DNA of 64,000 nucleotides from Pseudoalteromonas shioyasakiensis (GCF_024518675.1 NZ_JANIGL010000003.1:682001-746000), one strand, 5' to 3'. Numbered from the stretch's first letter, positions 9,390 to 19,084 are shown. Made by a program: numbers and translations. Notes: generated from the sequence alone by a model not told the origin.

Positions 9390-10691
9390 GTGGACAAATT
9401 AGCAGTGCAAATTTTATGTGTAGACGATGATGAAATAGTGCTTCGTAGTTTATCGCGGCTACTGAAAAGCCAACAATATAGTATTACTACATCAACTGAT
9501 CCGCTCAGCGCACTAGAGCAAGTTAAACAACACGACTTTGCAGTGATCATCAGCGATATGCGGATGCCGCAAATGGATGGCGCTGAGTTTTTTTCTCAAA
9601 CAAAAAGTTTAGCCCCAGACTCACAACGCATTTTAGTCACCGGCTTTGCCGATATAGACACCACACTCGATGCTATAAATAAAGGCCAAATACACGGTTT
9701 TATTCAAAAGCCTTGGCAGAACAACCTATTGCTGAGCACCATTAGCGACAGCATTGAGAAATACCAATTAAAAAAGCAAAACCAGCAGCTGCAATCACAA
9801 ATAGCAAAACAAAACGAAGAACTAAAAGAACTTAATAACTCACTAGAGCAACGAGTAGAAAAACGTACCAAACAAATTAAGCACGTGCTTAAGCAATTAG
9901 AAATTGCCAATGCCCATGAAGTAAACGAACATCGCAGTACGGTAGAGTTGCTGTATAACTTTATTAATGCCAACCCCTACCTTGATGGCCATAAAGCACA
10001 AAACATTGCTAACACCTGCAATCTCATAGCGAAACAACTAAATCTACCAGATAAACATGTTGAAATGGCTTCTATGGCCGGGTATTTAGCGCAAATTGGC
10101 CTACTGGCAATGGACCCTGAACTGTATAAAAAACCATTACATGAACTAACTGAGCAGCAACGAAAAACCTTCTATACTCACCCAAGTACAGCACAGCTGA
10201 TGCTTATGCCTGCCACACATTTACATGATGTATCTGAGGCTATTTATCACCAATATGAGCATTTTAATGGTAACGGTCTGCCAAAAGGTATTAAAGGGAA
10301 TGAAATTCCACTAGCCGCAATGATTTTAGCCGTTGCTCGTGATTATTGGGATCATTATGAGCAAAGCGCTTTAGAGCCAAGTCAACGCTATCAGTACGCC
10401 CTTGAATGTGTATCCAGATACAGTGGTAACTACTACCACCCTAAAATTGTCGCAGCACTAAGCCAATGCCAAATACAATGCAGTAAACAGCAATCACAGG
10501 TAGGCTCAATGCAAATAATGAATGCGCAAGCACTTAAAGCAAATATGGTGTTAGGTCATGCTTTGCACAGTCATGCCGGTATTATGCTACTGCCTAAAGG
10601 GCATATATTTAGTGCAAAATCCATTGAGAAACTGCAGCAATTAGAAGCTAAAAAACCGGCCCCCTTTAGGATCATGATCAAATCAATGTGA
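9390..10691 (+). CDS. Response regulator with degenerate HD-GYP domain (HnoD-like)
   Basis: 433 residues: an intact REC domain (acidic Asp12-14, phosphoacceptor Asp56 in IISDMRMP, Lys in FIQKPW), a coiled-coil (about 125-175) and an HD-GYP-type domain. The latter lacks catalytic residues: the HD pair is replaced by Gly-Tyr (ASMAGYLAQIG), the His-His pair is HQ, and GYP reads GLP (FNGNGLPKGIKG). It is therefore not expected to cleave c-di-GMP. Its architecture matches HnoD of Shewanella, a degenerate HD-GYP regulator phosphorylated by the H-NOX-associated kinase. It starts with GTG 9390; the nearby ATG at 9388 is out of frame and stops at once. It is divergent from the H-NOX operon across 115 bases, so the two may share control. 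Confidence 0.83.
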   Translation: MDKLAVQILCVDDDEIVLRSLSRLLKSQQYSITTSTDPLSALEQVKQHDFAVIISDMRMPQMDGAEFFSQTKSLAPDSQRILVTGFADIDTTLDAINKGQIHGFIQKPWQNNLLLSTISDSIEKYQLKKQNQQLQSQIAKQNEELKELNNSLEQRVEKRTKQIKHVLKQLEIANAHEVNEHRSTVELLYNFINANPYLDGHKAQNIANTCNLIAKQLNLPDKHVEMASMAGYLAQIGLLAMDPELYKKPLHELTEQQRKTFYTHPSTAQLMLMPATHLHDVSEAIYHQYEHFNGNGLPKGIKGNEIPLAAMILAVARDYWDHYEQSALEPSQRYQYALECVSRYSGNYYHPKIVAALSQCQIQCSKQQSQVGSMQIMNAQALKANMVLGHALHSHAGIMLLPKGHIFSAKSIEKLQQLEAKKPAPFRIMIKSM

Positions 10692-10721
10692 TTTAGTGAT
10701 CTTATTAAGCCTTTCATTCGT

Positions 10722-10727
10722 TATAAT
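10722..10727 (+). promoter_or_regulatory. Likely -10 element for hemH
   Basis: A perfect TATAAT lies 63 bases before the proposed hemH start. No good TTGACA-like -35 is seen at 16-18 bases upstream, so this is a partial promoter call. Confidence 0.4.
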
Positions 10728-10789
10728 ACCCTTATAAAATTAAAGGAATTTATTCCTCATTGACTCAATTTTGCTTGAAGGAGCAGTGC

Positions 10790-11809
10790 GTGTCACGATT
10801 TTCAGCTATTACTGATAACCCACATGATGAACGTTTTAATCAAAAAACAGGCATTTTACTCACCAACTTAGGCAGCCCAGATGCACCAACGGCAAGTGCC
10901 TTGCGTACTTATTTACGTGAATTTTTATCTGATCCACGCATCGTTGAAATACCACGCCTAATTTGGATGATCATTCTTCACGGTATTATTTTACGTGTAA
11001 GACCAAAACGCTCAGCAAAATTATATGAAAGTATTTGGACTGAAAATGGCTCACCATTAACTCATATCACTTCCCTGCAACGAGACAAACTCGATGCTTT
11101 TATAAAAAGCCAAGGTTATACCGAGACCGAAGTTGTTATGGCAATGCGCTATGGTAACCCATCGATTGAAGCTGGTTTAGAACAGTTAAGAGACAAAGGC
11201 CTTACCCGTATTGTTATCATACCCTTGTACCCACAATACTCAAGCCCCACTACAGGCTCAACTTTCGATGCTGTATCAAAAGTATTACGTAAATGGCGCT
11301 GGGTACCTGAACTGCATTTTATTAATGGTTACCACAAAAATGAGTCATACATTGAATCATTAGCCAATAGCATAAGTGAAGACTTACAAACACACGGAAC
11401 CCCGCAAAAACTTGTTTTTTCATATCATGGTATGCCAAAACGCTTTTTGGAAAGTGGTGATCCCTACTATTGTTTATGCCTGCAAACTACCCGCTTAGTT
11501 GTAGAAAAGCTCGGCCTTGATAAAGATTTAGTTATAAGCACCTTTCAAAGCCGTTTTGGTAAAGCTGAATGGTTAAAGCCATATACAGACGCAACGCTTG
11601 AAGCCCTACCAAGCGAAGGTATTAAGGATATTGCAATAATCAGCCCGGCCTTCAGCGCCGACTGCCTAGAAACACTGGAAGAGCTTGAAAGTGAAAACCG
11701 TGAAATATTCGAGCATGCCGGCGGCGAAAAGTACCGTTACATCGCAGCATTAAATGACCGAGACGATCATATCAATGCCATCTTCAATGTTATAAGACCA
11801 ATGCTTTAG
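10790..11809 (+). CDS. hemH: Ferrochelatase
   Basis: Inserts Fe2+ into protoporphyrin IX in the last step of haem synthesis. The family hallmarks are LLTNLGSPDAPT near the N-terminus, the active-site His in FSYHGMPKRFLESGDPYY, and the conserved Glu in SPAFSADCLETLEELE. I prefer the GTG at 10790 as start: it has a strong AAGGAG six bases upstream and gives 339 residues. An in-frame TTG at 10760 would add ten residues and lacks a comparable ribosome binding site. The stop codon directly abuts the stop of convergent arfB, with no intergenic base. Its position next to the haem-based NO sensor is probably coincidental. Confidence 0.95.
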   Translation: MSRFSAITDNPHDERFNQKTGILLTNLGSPDAPTASALRTYLREFLSDPRIVEIPRLIWMIILHGIILRVRPKRSAKLYESIWTENGSPLTHITSLQRDKLDAFIKSQGYTETEVVMAMRYGNPSIEAGLEQLRDKGLTRIVIIPLYPQYSSPTTGSTFDAVSKVLRKWRWVPELHFINGYHKNESYIESLANSISEDLQTHGTPQKLVFSYHGMPKRFLESGDPYYCLCLQTTRLVVEKLGLDKDLVISTFQSRFGKAEWLKPYTDATLEALPSEGIKDIAIISPAFSADCLETLEELESENREIFEHAGGEKYRYIAALNDRDDHINAIFNVIRPML

Positions 11810-12223
11810 TTACAGCTTAATATTCCCGCGCAGCGCTTTGGTTTGACCATGTTTGGTTTTTTTATCCATGCGTTTGCGCTGAGAGCTGCGACTAGGTTTA
11901 GTTGCACGCCGTGATTTTTGTACCTTTGTCGCACCAATAATCAACTCCTTCAAGCGTGCTAAAGCATCTTCTCTATTGAGTTCTTGCGTTCGGTGGCTTT
12001 GTGCTTTGAGCACAATGACGCCGTCTTTAGTGATGCGACTATCATTAAGTTTTAACAAGCGTTCTTTATAAAAATCTGGTAACTTAGAGCGCTTAATATC
12101 AAAACGAAGATGGATTGCACTAGCCACTTTATTAACGTTTTGTCCACCAGCACCTTGGGAACGAATAGCGGTTAATTCGACTTCCCATTCATCGATCGTT
12201 ACGGTATTTGAAATAATTAACAT
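11810..12223 (-). CDS. arfB: Peptidyl-tRNA hydrolase ArfB (YaeJ), ribosome rescue
   Basis: 137-residue release-factor-like hydrolase that cleaves peptidyl-tRNA on ribosomes stalled at mRNA ends. The catalytic GGQ is at residues 26-28 within RSQGAGGQNVNKVASAI. The C-terminal 35 residues form the basic Lys/Arg/Ser tail that enters the empty mRNA channel. Length fits ArfB (about 140) rather than a full release factor. It converges with hemH with no gap. With arfA at 2240 the window encodes both known backup rescue systems. Confidence 0.93.
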   Translation of the reverse strand: MLIISNTVTIDEWEVELTAIRSQGAGGQNVNKVASAIHLRFDIKRSKLPDFYKERLLKLNDSRITKDGVIVLKAQSHRTQELNREDALARLKELIIGATKVQKSRRATKPSRSSQRKRMDKKTKHGQTKALRGNIKL

Positions 12224-12346
12224 TAGGTTCAGCTAGTTTTGTTCAAAATTAGATTGTAACATTTGTAATTAAATCAGCCTATGTATTGGCGAGATATTGA
12301 TTTTTATACTTCAATTTAACAGAAATATTTAATAAGGAATTTCAAC

Positions 12347-12907
12347 ATGAAAAAGTTACTAGCTGCGGTCAGCTTAATGGCAATGAGCTTTTCTAGCTTT
12401 GCAAAGGATATTACAGAAAATGATTTACAAAGTTACATCCAAGCACTCCCTGCTGTTGTTGATTGGTCGCAAGACCAAGACGCATTAAAAAGCGTTAACT
12501 TAGGTAGCATGCTAGGTGGCTCAGATAGCAGCACCGGCGGTATGGCTCTTAGCGCCTTGGGTATGATCAAAGATAACGATTTATATAAAGACTTTGCTGC
12601 TCTTACTAATCAATATGGTTTTACTCCTGAGCAATTACTTACCGTAGGGACCGAAGTATCAATGGCATACTTTGAAAACCTAAAAGGCAGTTTATCGCCT
12701 GAAAACAAAGAAAAAGTGAATCAACTAATGGGCGGTTTACAAAGCTTGAACGGCTCTAAAGATAAAAGTGCCAGCGCTATGGTTGGTACTCTAGGTAACT
12801 CAGCAAGCGCAGCAACAACTGATGCGCCTGCGGTCAGTGAAAATAACCTAGAACTTGTGCAAGAATACATGCCACAGCTACAAAAGCTGTTTGCTATGGT
12901 GCAATAA
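12347..12907 (+). CDS. Small exported protein of unknown function
   Basis: 186 residues. A clear signal peptide (MKKLLAAVSLMAMSFSSFAK, cut near residue 19) predicts a periplasmic or secreted product. The mature part is mostly helical with a Gly/Ser-rich segment (LGSMLGGSDSSTGG) and a Ser/Ala-rich linker near residues 140-165. I recognise no domain. AAGGAA ahead of the ATG supports the start, and a strong terminator follows, so it is a stand-alone gene. Confidence 0.75.
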   Translation: MKKLLAAVSLMAMSFSSFAKDITENDLQSYIQALPAVVDWSQDQDALKSVNLGSMLGGSDSSTGGMALSALGMIKDNDLYKDFAALTNQYGFTPEQLLTVGTEVSMAYFENLKGSLSPENKEKVNQLMGGLQSLNGSKDKSASAMVGTLGNSASAATTDAPAVSENNLELVQEYMPQLQKLFAMVQ

Positions 12908-12924
12908 CCGCATTATAAACTTTT

Positions 12925-12949
12925 AAAGCGACTTTCGGGTCGCTTTTTT
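12925..12949 (+). terminator. Rho-independent terminator after the exported-protein gene
   Basis: Perfect 8-bp stem AAAGCGAC (12925-12932) and GTCGCTTT (12939-12946) with a six-base loop and a T tract to 12949. Confidence 0.88.
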
Positions 12950-13010
12950 ATTGCTTGTTATAGCTAGCTCTTTATACTAAGGCCATTGTTGTAACAATCT
13001 TAGCTACTTT

Positions 13011-16000
13011 ATGTCATTGAATAACCTGCCAAGAGTCGAAACTCAAGCACAACAAAAACAATTCTGCGTACTGCTTGCACAACTCATAAGTACATCATCC
13101 TATGGCTATCAAAACTCCTGCCAACAAATAGCACAACGCCTGTTTCGCACCATCAAGCCGGGATACTCATTATCAAAGTCAGAAGTAGACAATGACACCC
13201 AAAAGTTAGAACAGCTCGGGTTACTATGGCAAATGCCTTACGGCCCACACTATAAAACATCCATTGATGCTGTTAGCTATATTATTATTAACCTACTTGA
13301 GCAGCTGAAAGACTTAATTCGCCCTATTCTGATTGAAATCAGTAAGGTGTATCACCAGCAAGACCGCTCGCTTAACTTTATTACGGTGCTGCTTCAGCAC
13401 TACGATAATCAACACAGAGGCATAACCAATAAACCGATTAGCGCCAGCCAAGATCTTGATGAGCATTTTTTAGTACTGCTTGGGCAATCGCGCTACGCCC
13501 TACAGCTTTGGCCTTTTTTACCAAAGCAGTGGCAACAGGAATGCTTAGCGTATTTTGTACAAGGTCAGTTCTTTAATCTCACCGTCGAGCCCGCGTGGCC
13601 CGAACTTGTTAAGCCATCCTCGCAATTGGACGCTAAAACGCGACTTTACTACAACGAGAACCTAGGCGCTTTATTACAAAAACAGCGTTTTGATAATCTA
13701 CTTAAAGATAAATCAGACTGGCTGCTCGGCAACTTTTTAGAAGCGAATAATAACGCGATAGATGGCAGTTGCCCTGATATTGCCATCGTTCAATACAAAA
13801 GCGCACTGACTCGCTTTAGAAAGGCATTCGGTAAAGGGCGATACCCAAGCGAAATCACAGGCTTACTGTATACATTAAGCTTATTTACAAGCGGCGAACC
13901 TGCCGACTTTAAGCAACTCGAAACATGTAAAAAATGGTATCACAAACACCTTGGCGAGCTCAGTTACACCAGCATAGCAATTGATTACCTGCTTGATAGT
14001 GATCCTATAGCGCAATTTAAAGATTACCGCCTCATTAGCCGACTAGAAAATTTAATCGCAAACCCCAGCGCAATTGCTGCACTATTTTGCTTTTTAATCG
14101 CGCTGGTAAAATACGCCGAAGATAAACAAATAAATGAACTACGCGCTCACCCAGAGCTCCTTAAGCAATTAATCGATGCTGTAGCACAACACCAGCATTG
14201 GGTAGGTGAGCAATGCCTGCATTTAGCAAAATGGCTTAATGACGATACTCCATTGCCAAAAAGTGGCATTTTACAACAGTTTGAACGCGTGCCCCAGTGG
14301 CAACGTTGGCTCGACGAGGTCAGCCAAATTGAGCAACCGCAGGCAACACAACGTGTAAAATGGCAACTAGATACAAGCTATCTCGACTTACCGCTAATTC
14401 AAGCCAAGGTACAGCAACTCAATGCAAAAGGTGAATGGACCAAAGGCCGCAAAGTGGCTGTGCATGATTTAGAAGGCAGCCAGTATCAAGCAGCACTGTG
14501 CGCCGCCGATAAAAACCTGGTGCAAGTGATATATAACCATGCCGGCTTTGGCTACAAAGAAGTGCAAGCCACAGCAGCCGTACTCAATACATTAATCGAC
14601 TTTGACAATTTAGAAGATCATCACGGTGAGCCGCTTAAGCTTATTAAAGGCGAGTTCGTCATTGAAATAGCCAAAGATAATAACGATTGCTACAAGTTAG
14701 TTTTACAGCCTAGCATAGACGATTTTGACGGTGATTTTCTACTCAACCACAGTCATAGCAATGTTTACCAAGTGTTTGCTGTTAGCGAAAAACAGCAAAA
14801 GCTCCAGCAGTTATTTGATCAACAACCCAATAACCTTACTGAAGAGCGCCTACCGCAGCTCAATGCAGCACTTAAAACCTTAGCAAACGAACACCACATT
14901 AGTAGCCAACAAGCAGAATTTGCTGATGTAAATAACGTGCGCTTAGGCGATTTTGAATTTAGTGCAGTGATCAAACTAACCCAATTAGGTATTGACGTTA
15001 ATTTTTATGTCATGCCCTACACGGTTGATGGCCCTTGGTTGGAACCCGGTGAAGGCGCAACCAACTTAGTTTATAACGACGACACTAACAACAACACTGT
15101 GGTAATAAAACGCGACCTCAAAGCAGAAAAACGTCATTTTAAAAAATTACTAAAAAAGCTCAATAGCGTGTTTATTGATACAACGCATCAGCTCAACTCC
15201 TCGTTACAACAATTTTTTATCCCAGAGGATATAAGCCGCGCAATAGAAATACTCGAAGAGGCAAACAAAAACCAAGCGCTAATACTCAGCTGGGATGAAA
15301 ATAGCCAAGGTATGAAGCTTGCCAGCAGTAAACACCTGTCACTAAACCTAAACGACGATAATGACTGGCTAAGTATCAGTGGCGATATTTCACTACCAAG
15401 TGGCGACATATATGCCCTGCAAACACTGCTTAAAGCTCCCCGTCGCGGCAGTATTATTAGTTTAGACGAGGATCAATCGTTAATTTTAGATCAGCGTTTA
15501 ACTAACTTACTCAACCGCTTAGAAGGCATGCAACAAGATAATGACGAGTCTGAGCAACTGCGTATTGCCAATGCCCGCGCCTTACCTTTGTATCAAAGCG
15601 TGGCCGATTTGGCCGATGTGACCTTCGGTGAAAGCTGGCAACAACGTTTAGCCAAATTTAATCAAACTATAGAGCCGGTGATCCCTGCCCATTTAGTTAA
15701 TACCCTGCGTGACTATCAAGTTGTTGGCGTTAAGTGGTTAATGCAACTAGCAAATTGGGGCTTAAATGCCTGTTTAGCTGATGACATGGGGTTGGGTAAA
15801 ACCCTGCAAACCCTCTGTGCAATACAAATACGCAGCAGCCTCGGTGCAAGCTTAGTGGTGGCCCCTAAATCGGTGTGTCATAACTGGGCGGTTGAAGCTC
15901 AGCGCTTTGCCCCAGGGTTAACGATAAAAACCATTGATAACGCCGGTATGTGTGACGAAACACTTAACTCAGCAACCGCCAATGACTTAGTGATTGTAAG

Positions 16001-17057
16001 CTATGGTTTACTCCCGCTAATTGGCGAGCAACTGGCCAGCCATGAATTTGCTAATATTGTGCTCGATGAAGCACAAGCCATTAAAAACCCACTGAGTTTG
16101 AGAGCTAAAGCCGCATTTGCCCTTAACGGGCAGTTTAAAGTAGCGCTTTCTGGCACGCCGATTGAAAACCACTTAGGGGAATTATGGAGTTTATTTAACT
16201 TTTTAATGCCTGGGTTTTTACACACCTTGCCACAATTTAAAAAACGCTTTGGTAATGCAGATAAAAACCAGCAACAGGCCGATACCTTAAAAACCTTGAT
16301 TGCACCGTTTATTTTACGCCGAAATAAGCAAACCGTATTAACCGAGCTGCCAGAAAAAACCGAAATCAACCTCACTTTTGCGTTAAGTGAAAAAGAGCAA
16401 GCGCTCTACCAAGCCACTCGTTTAAATGCACTCGAGCAAGCCAATCAAGAAGACAGCCAATATATCACTATTTTAGCCTCACTAACTAAGCTGCGCCGCG
16501 CCTGCATTGCACCACAGCTACTGTTAGAAAACAGCAAAATGCCATCAAGCAAACTTGATACCGCAGAAGCAATCATCGAAGAGCTGCTTGAAAATAACCA
16601 CCAAGCACTTATTTTTAGTCAATTTGTTGATGTACTAAAACTCGTTGAGCAACGCCTACAAAAACGCGGCATAGATTACTGTTATCTCGATGGCAGCATG
16701 AGCACCAACAAGCGCAAGCAGCAAGTTGAGAAGTTTCAGGCAGGCACTGCACCGCTGTTTTTAATTAGCTTAAAAGCCGGTGGCACAGGGCTCAACTTAA
16801 CCGCCGCAGACTATGTATTGCACTTAGATCCATGGTGGAACCCTGCCGTAGAGCAGCAAGCCTCAGATAGAGCACACCGTTTAGGGCAAACTCGCCCCGT
16901 TACTGTGTATAGACTGATTGCACAAGACACTATAGAAGAAAAGATTTTGCAATTGCACGAACACAAACAAGCGCTGGCCGACAAAGTACTCTCTGGAAGT
17001 GGTGACGCAGGGCAACTATCAAAAGATCAATTACTCGCGTTATTACAGCATCAATAA
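13011..17057 (+). CDS. SNF2/SWI2-family DNA-dependent ATPase
   Basis: 1348-residue Snf2-type (SF2) translocase. The ATPase core occupies the C-terminal third: motif I LADDMGLGKTLQT (about 920), motif II VLDEAQAIKNP (about 1018), motif III LSGTPIENHLGELWSLF, and motifs V/VI SLKAGGTGLNLTAADYV followed by QASDRAHRLGQ. The DEAQ box and the motif III form are typical of bacterial Snf2 proteins. The roughly 900-residue N-terminal part has no motif I recognise. Such proteins remodel protein-DNA or RNA polymerase complexes, but the role here is unknown. The gene is monocistronic and has no restriction or methylase partner, so I do not call it a defence gene. Confidence 0.88.
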   Translation: MSLNNLPRVETQAQQKQFCVLLAQLISTSSYGYQNSCQQIAQRLFRTIKPGYSLSKSEVDNDTQKLEQLGLLWQMPYGPHYKTSIDAVSYIIINLLEQLKDLIRPILIEISKVYHQQDRSLNFITVLLQHYDNQHRGITNKPISASQDLDEHFLVLLGQSRYALQLWPFLPKQWQQECLAYFVQGQFFNLTVEPAWPELVKPSSQLDAKTRLYYNENLGALLQKQRFDNLLKDKSDWLLGNFLEANNNAIDGSCPDIAIVQYKSALTRFRKAFGKGRYPSEITGLLYTLSLFTSGEPADFKQLETCKKWYHKHLGELSYTSIAIDYLLDSDPIAQFKDYRLISRLENLIANPSAIAALFCFLIALVKYAEDKQINELRAHPELLKQLIDAVAQHQHWVGEQCLHLAKWLNDDTPLPKSGILQQFERVPQWQRWLDEVSQIEQPQATQRVKWQLDTSYLDLPLIQAKVQQLNAKGEWTKGRKVAVHDLEGSQYQAALCAADKNLVQVIYNHAGFGYKEVQATAAVLNTLIDFDNLEDHHGEPLKLIKGEFVIEIAKDNNDCYKLVLQPSIDDFDGDFLLNHSHSNVYQVFAVSEKQQKLQQLFDQQPNNLTEERLPQLNAALKTLANEHHISSQQAEFADVNNVRLGDFEFSAVIKLTQLGIDVNFYVMPYTVDGPWLEPGEGATNLVYNDDTNNNTVVIKRDLKAEKRHFKKLLKKLNSVFIDTTHQLNSSLQQFFIPEDISRAIEILEEANKNQALILSWDENSQGMKLASSKHLSLNLNDDNDWLSISGDISLPSGDIYALQTLLKAPRRGSIISLDEDQSLILDQRLTNLLNRLEGMQQDNDESEQLRIANARALPLYQSVADLADVTFGESWQQRLAKFNQTIEPVIPAHLVNTLRDYQVVGVKWLMQLANWGLNACLADDMGLGKTLQTLCAIQIRSSLGASLVVAPKSVCHNWAVEAQRFAPGLTIKTIDNAGMCDETLNSATANDLVIVSYGLLPLIGEQLASHEFANIVLDEAQAIKNPLSLRAKAAFALNGQFKVALSGTPIENHLGELWSLFNFLMPGFLHTLPQFKKRFGNADKNQQQADTLKTLIAPFILRRNKQTVLTELPEKTEINLTFALSEKEQALYQATRLNALEQANQEDSQYITILASLTKLRRACIAPQLLLENSKMPSSKLDTAEAIIEELLENNHQALIFSQFVDVLKLVEQRLQKRGIDYCYLDGSMSTNKRKQQVEKFQAGTAPLFLISLKAGGTGLNLTAADYVLHLDPWWNPAVEQQASDRAHRLGQTRPVTVYRLIAQDTIEEKILQLHEHKQALADKVLSGSGDAGQLSKDQLLALLQHQ

Positions 17058-17071
17058 CCGCATAAAAAGGG

Positions 17072-17824
17072 TTATTGATGTTGTAAGGTCATTGCAAAAG
17101 CACTTGCATCATCCAGCTCAGCTAACATAGCTGGGCTGGGTAAACAAATATCTTGCACAAAATGCAGCACCTCAGGTTGCGGATCAGAAAATAAAATATC
17201 TAATGCCAAGCGCTCCTTACCATACAAACCCCGGTGGATCATATTGGCAGAAAAAATAAGTAAATCACCCGCCTTCATTGCTATGGTATGACCCGATGCT
17301 AAATCATCGCTAGGCTTACGGGGCGCAAGGGCTAAACGCGTATCTAACTCAACTTGGCTATCCCAGCGCCGATGTGTTCCTGGCACCAACTCAATACCGG
17401 GCTCATCTTCAAGGGCAACACGACAATGCAATACCTCAGGCCCTGTCAGCGCGGCTTGTTGTTCGTCTAAATTTAAATGGTATTGCATATCGCGATGCCA
17501 GTAATTGGCTTGCTCTGGGTTAACCGGGTTAAAAAATAACTGCGTATTAATAAAGGCCGCATCCGTTAAAATCGAATCCACTTGCGCCATTAATTTATGA
17601 CTAGCAATAAACTTAAACAGCACCATACGTTGCGCTTCATCAAGGTAAGTATTTGCCGTTAAATAAGCGCTATTTACCGCATTGCTATTATAAAACGATT
17701 GATTATCCGCCACCCATAACTGATGAAAACACGTCACCACGTCGCGCACTTGGCTAAGCTCTGCTGCACTATAAAACCCCGGCACATGAAAGTAACCCGT
17801 TCGCTCAAACTGTGTGTTGATCAT
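17072..17824 (-). CDS. Phytanoyl-CoA dioxygenase (PhyH) family protein
   Basis: 250-residue Fe(II)/2-oxoglutarate-dependent oxygenase of the PhyH family. The iron-binding facial triad is visible as His110-x-Asp112 (YWHRDMQYH) and distal His197 (MIHRGLYGKER), with the Arg after it likely binding 2-oxoglutarate. The start ATG at 17824 overlaps the stop of the upstream glycosylase gene (TGATG), which supports it over a longer reading from 17896. Substrate is unknown. It is third in a three-gene operon with a VOC protein and a uracil-DNA-glycosylase-like protein. Confidence 0.85.
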   Translation of the reverse strand: MINTQFERTGYFHVPGFYSAAELSQVRDVVTCFHQLWVADNQSFYNSNAVNSAYLTANTYLDEAQRMVLFKFIASHKLMAQVDSILTDAAFINTQLFFNPVNPEQANYWHRDMQYHLNLDEQQAALTGPEVLHCRVALEDEPGIELVPGTHRRWDSQVELDTRLALAPRKPSDDLASGHTIAMKAGDLLIFSANMIHRGLYGKERLALDILFSDPQPEVLHFVQDICLPSPAMLAELDDASAFAMTLQHQ

Positions 17825-18414
17825 CAATTGTCCTCGTGCGCTAATACGCTTGCAACCTGTTTGCCAAGCTCTGGTAACACTTGAGCTGCAAACCATGGAT
17901 TCTTACTCAACCAAATATTATTGCGCGGACTTGGATGAGGTAAAGGAAGTATAGCAGGCCAATACTCACGCCACGATTTTACTAACTCAGTTAACGCCAT
18001 ATTTTTGCTTTGTGGTATATGATAAGCCTGTGCATATTTACCGAGCACTATCGTTAACTTTATATTGGGCAAGGCCGTTAGCAGCTGTTCGCGCCATGCA
18101 GGAGCGCACTCTTTACGCGGTGGTAAATCACCTGATTTACCTTTGCCGGGGTAGCAAAAGCCCATAGGTAAAATAGCTATTTTACTTGCGTCGTAAAACA
18201 CCTGCTCAGTTAAACCTAACCATTCACGCAACCGCTTACCGCTGGCGTCATCAAACGGTTTACCGCTTTGATGCACCTTAAGACCCGGCGCTTGCCCAGC
18301 AATCAGTATTCTAGCACTGGGATTAAATTGAATAACAGGGCGAGCTCCCAGTGGCAACTCTGGCTCACAGATCACGCATTTACTAACTTGGTTTACTAAA
18401 TCAGGCTGAGTCAA
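17824..18414 (-). CDS. Uracil-DNA glycosylase superfamily protein
   Basis: About 196 residues from a TTG start at 18414; a frame open to ATG 18462 would give 212 but would overlap the preceding gene by 62 bases. Motifs of the UDG fold are present: motif 1 ILIAGQAPGLKVHQSGKPFDD and the C-terminal HPSPRN loop. A CxxC pair (KCVICEP) precedes motif 1. This subgroup is usually annotated only as a uracil-DNA glycosylase family protein; activity on uracil is not shown by the sequence. It is translationally coupled to the downstream PhyH gene. Confidence 0.82.
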   Translation of the reverse strand: MTQPDLVNQVSKCVICEPELPLGARPVIQFNPSARILIAGQAPGLKVHQSGKPFDDASGKRLREWLGLTEQVFYDASKIAILPMGFCYPGKGKSGDLPPRKECAPAWREQLLTALPNIKLTIVLGKYAQAYHIPQSKNMALTELVKSWREYWPAILPLPHPSPRNNIWLSKNPWFAAQVLPELGKQVASVLAHEDN

Positions 18415-18775
18415 GGCTTTGTCCAATTCGCCATAATACGCCAGCCGGGTCGTAAATAACAAAATCCTTTATATTCCAAGGCTGTACGAATGGCTCTGTT
18501 ATTTTCACTTGGTATTTTTCTGCTATACCTTGCGCGATTAAATGCTGATGCCATGCATCCACATCTTTTACCAACAAGTGCATCATAAAATTCTCAGCAT
18601 GCGCTTGATTATAAAAGTCCTGCAATAAGAAGCTGCAATCTCCATGAAAAAAGCAAGCAATATCAGCGCCTTGCCAGGAAAGCTCAAAACCGAGATCAGA
18701 ATAAAACTGCCAACTTAATTGAAAATTCTTTGCTGGCACAAATGCTTTTATCTCTTCGCACGCCAAGTTTGTCAT
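18401..18775 (-). CDS. VOC (glyoxalase/bleomycin-resistance fold) family protein
   Basis: 124-residue single-domain VOC protein with paired beta-alpha-beta-beta-beta units: KAFVPAKNFQLSWQFYSDLGFE at the N-terminus and the closing KDFVIYDPAGVLWRIGQ segment. A good GGAGAGG site lies 7-8 bases before the ATG at 18775. It is first in the operon with the glycosylase-like and PhyH genes. Metal ligands and substrate are not certain. Confidence 0.82.
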   Translation of the reverse strand: MTNLACEEIKAFVPAKNFQLSWQFYSDLGFELSWQGADIACFFHGDCSFLLQDFYNQAHAENFMMHLLVKDVDAWHQHLIAQGIAEKYQVKITEPFVQPWNIKDFVIYDPAGVLWRIGQSLDSA

Positions 18776-19084
18776 TAAATACCTCTCCTTAGTTAGTAAA
18801 ATAATGATCTGGTGAACATCAAATCGAATGATTAATTAAATGTGTTCAGACCACACCGCAAATTCGTTGCCGCTATATCAGCGCTATCTTTACTAGATGC
18901 CGTATAAAGCTACGAATATCGGGCTGCGAGCTACGTGCTTCCAGTTTGTACAAAAACCCTAGCATCTTTTGCGACCGTAGGAAACGGCTTCAGCCGTGAT
19001 TGTATTAAAGTATTATTCACCACCGAGAAGAAAAAACCATTGGCCACGGGCGAAAATTGACGCGCTAAAGCACGATCTACATTA
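18776..19084. other. Intergenic region with a REP-like hairpin
   Basis: Non-coding stretch. A GTAG-headed hairpin with stem ACGGCT/AGCCGT lies at 18977-19002, a diverged member of the larger repeat family. The rest contains fragments (CACCGAGAAG, GCGCTAAAGCACGATCTACATTAG) that recur around other repeat copies in this window. Confidence 0.6.

Noticed and set aside
13011..17057. SNF2 ATPase as part of a DISARM or other defence system
   Set aside because: No methyltransferase, PLD or DUF1998 partner adjoins it; neighbours are housekeeping genes.
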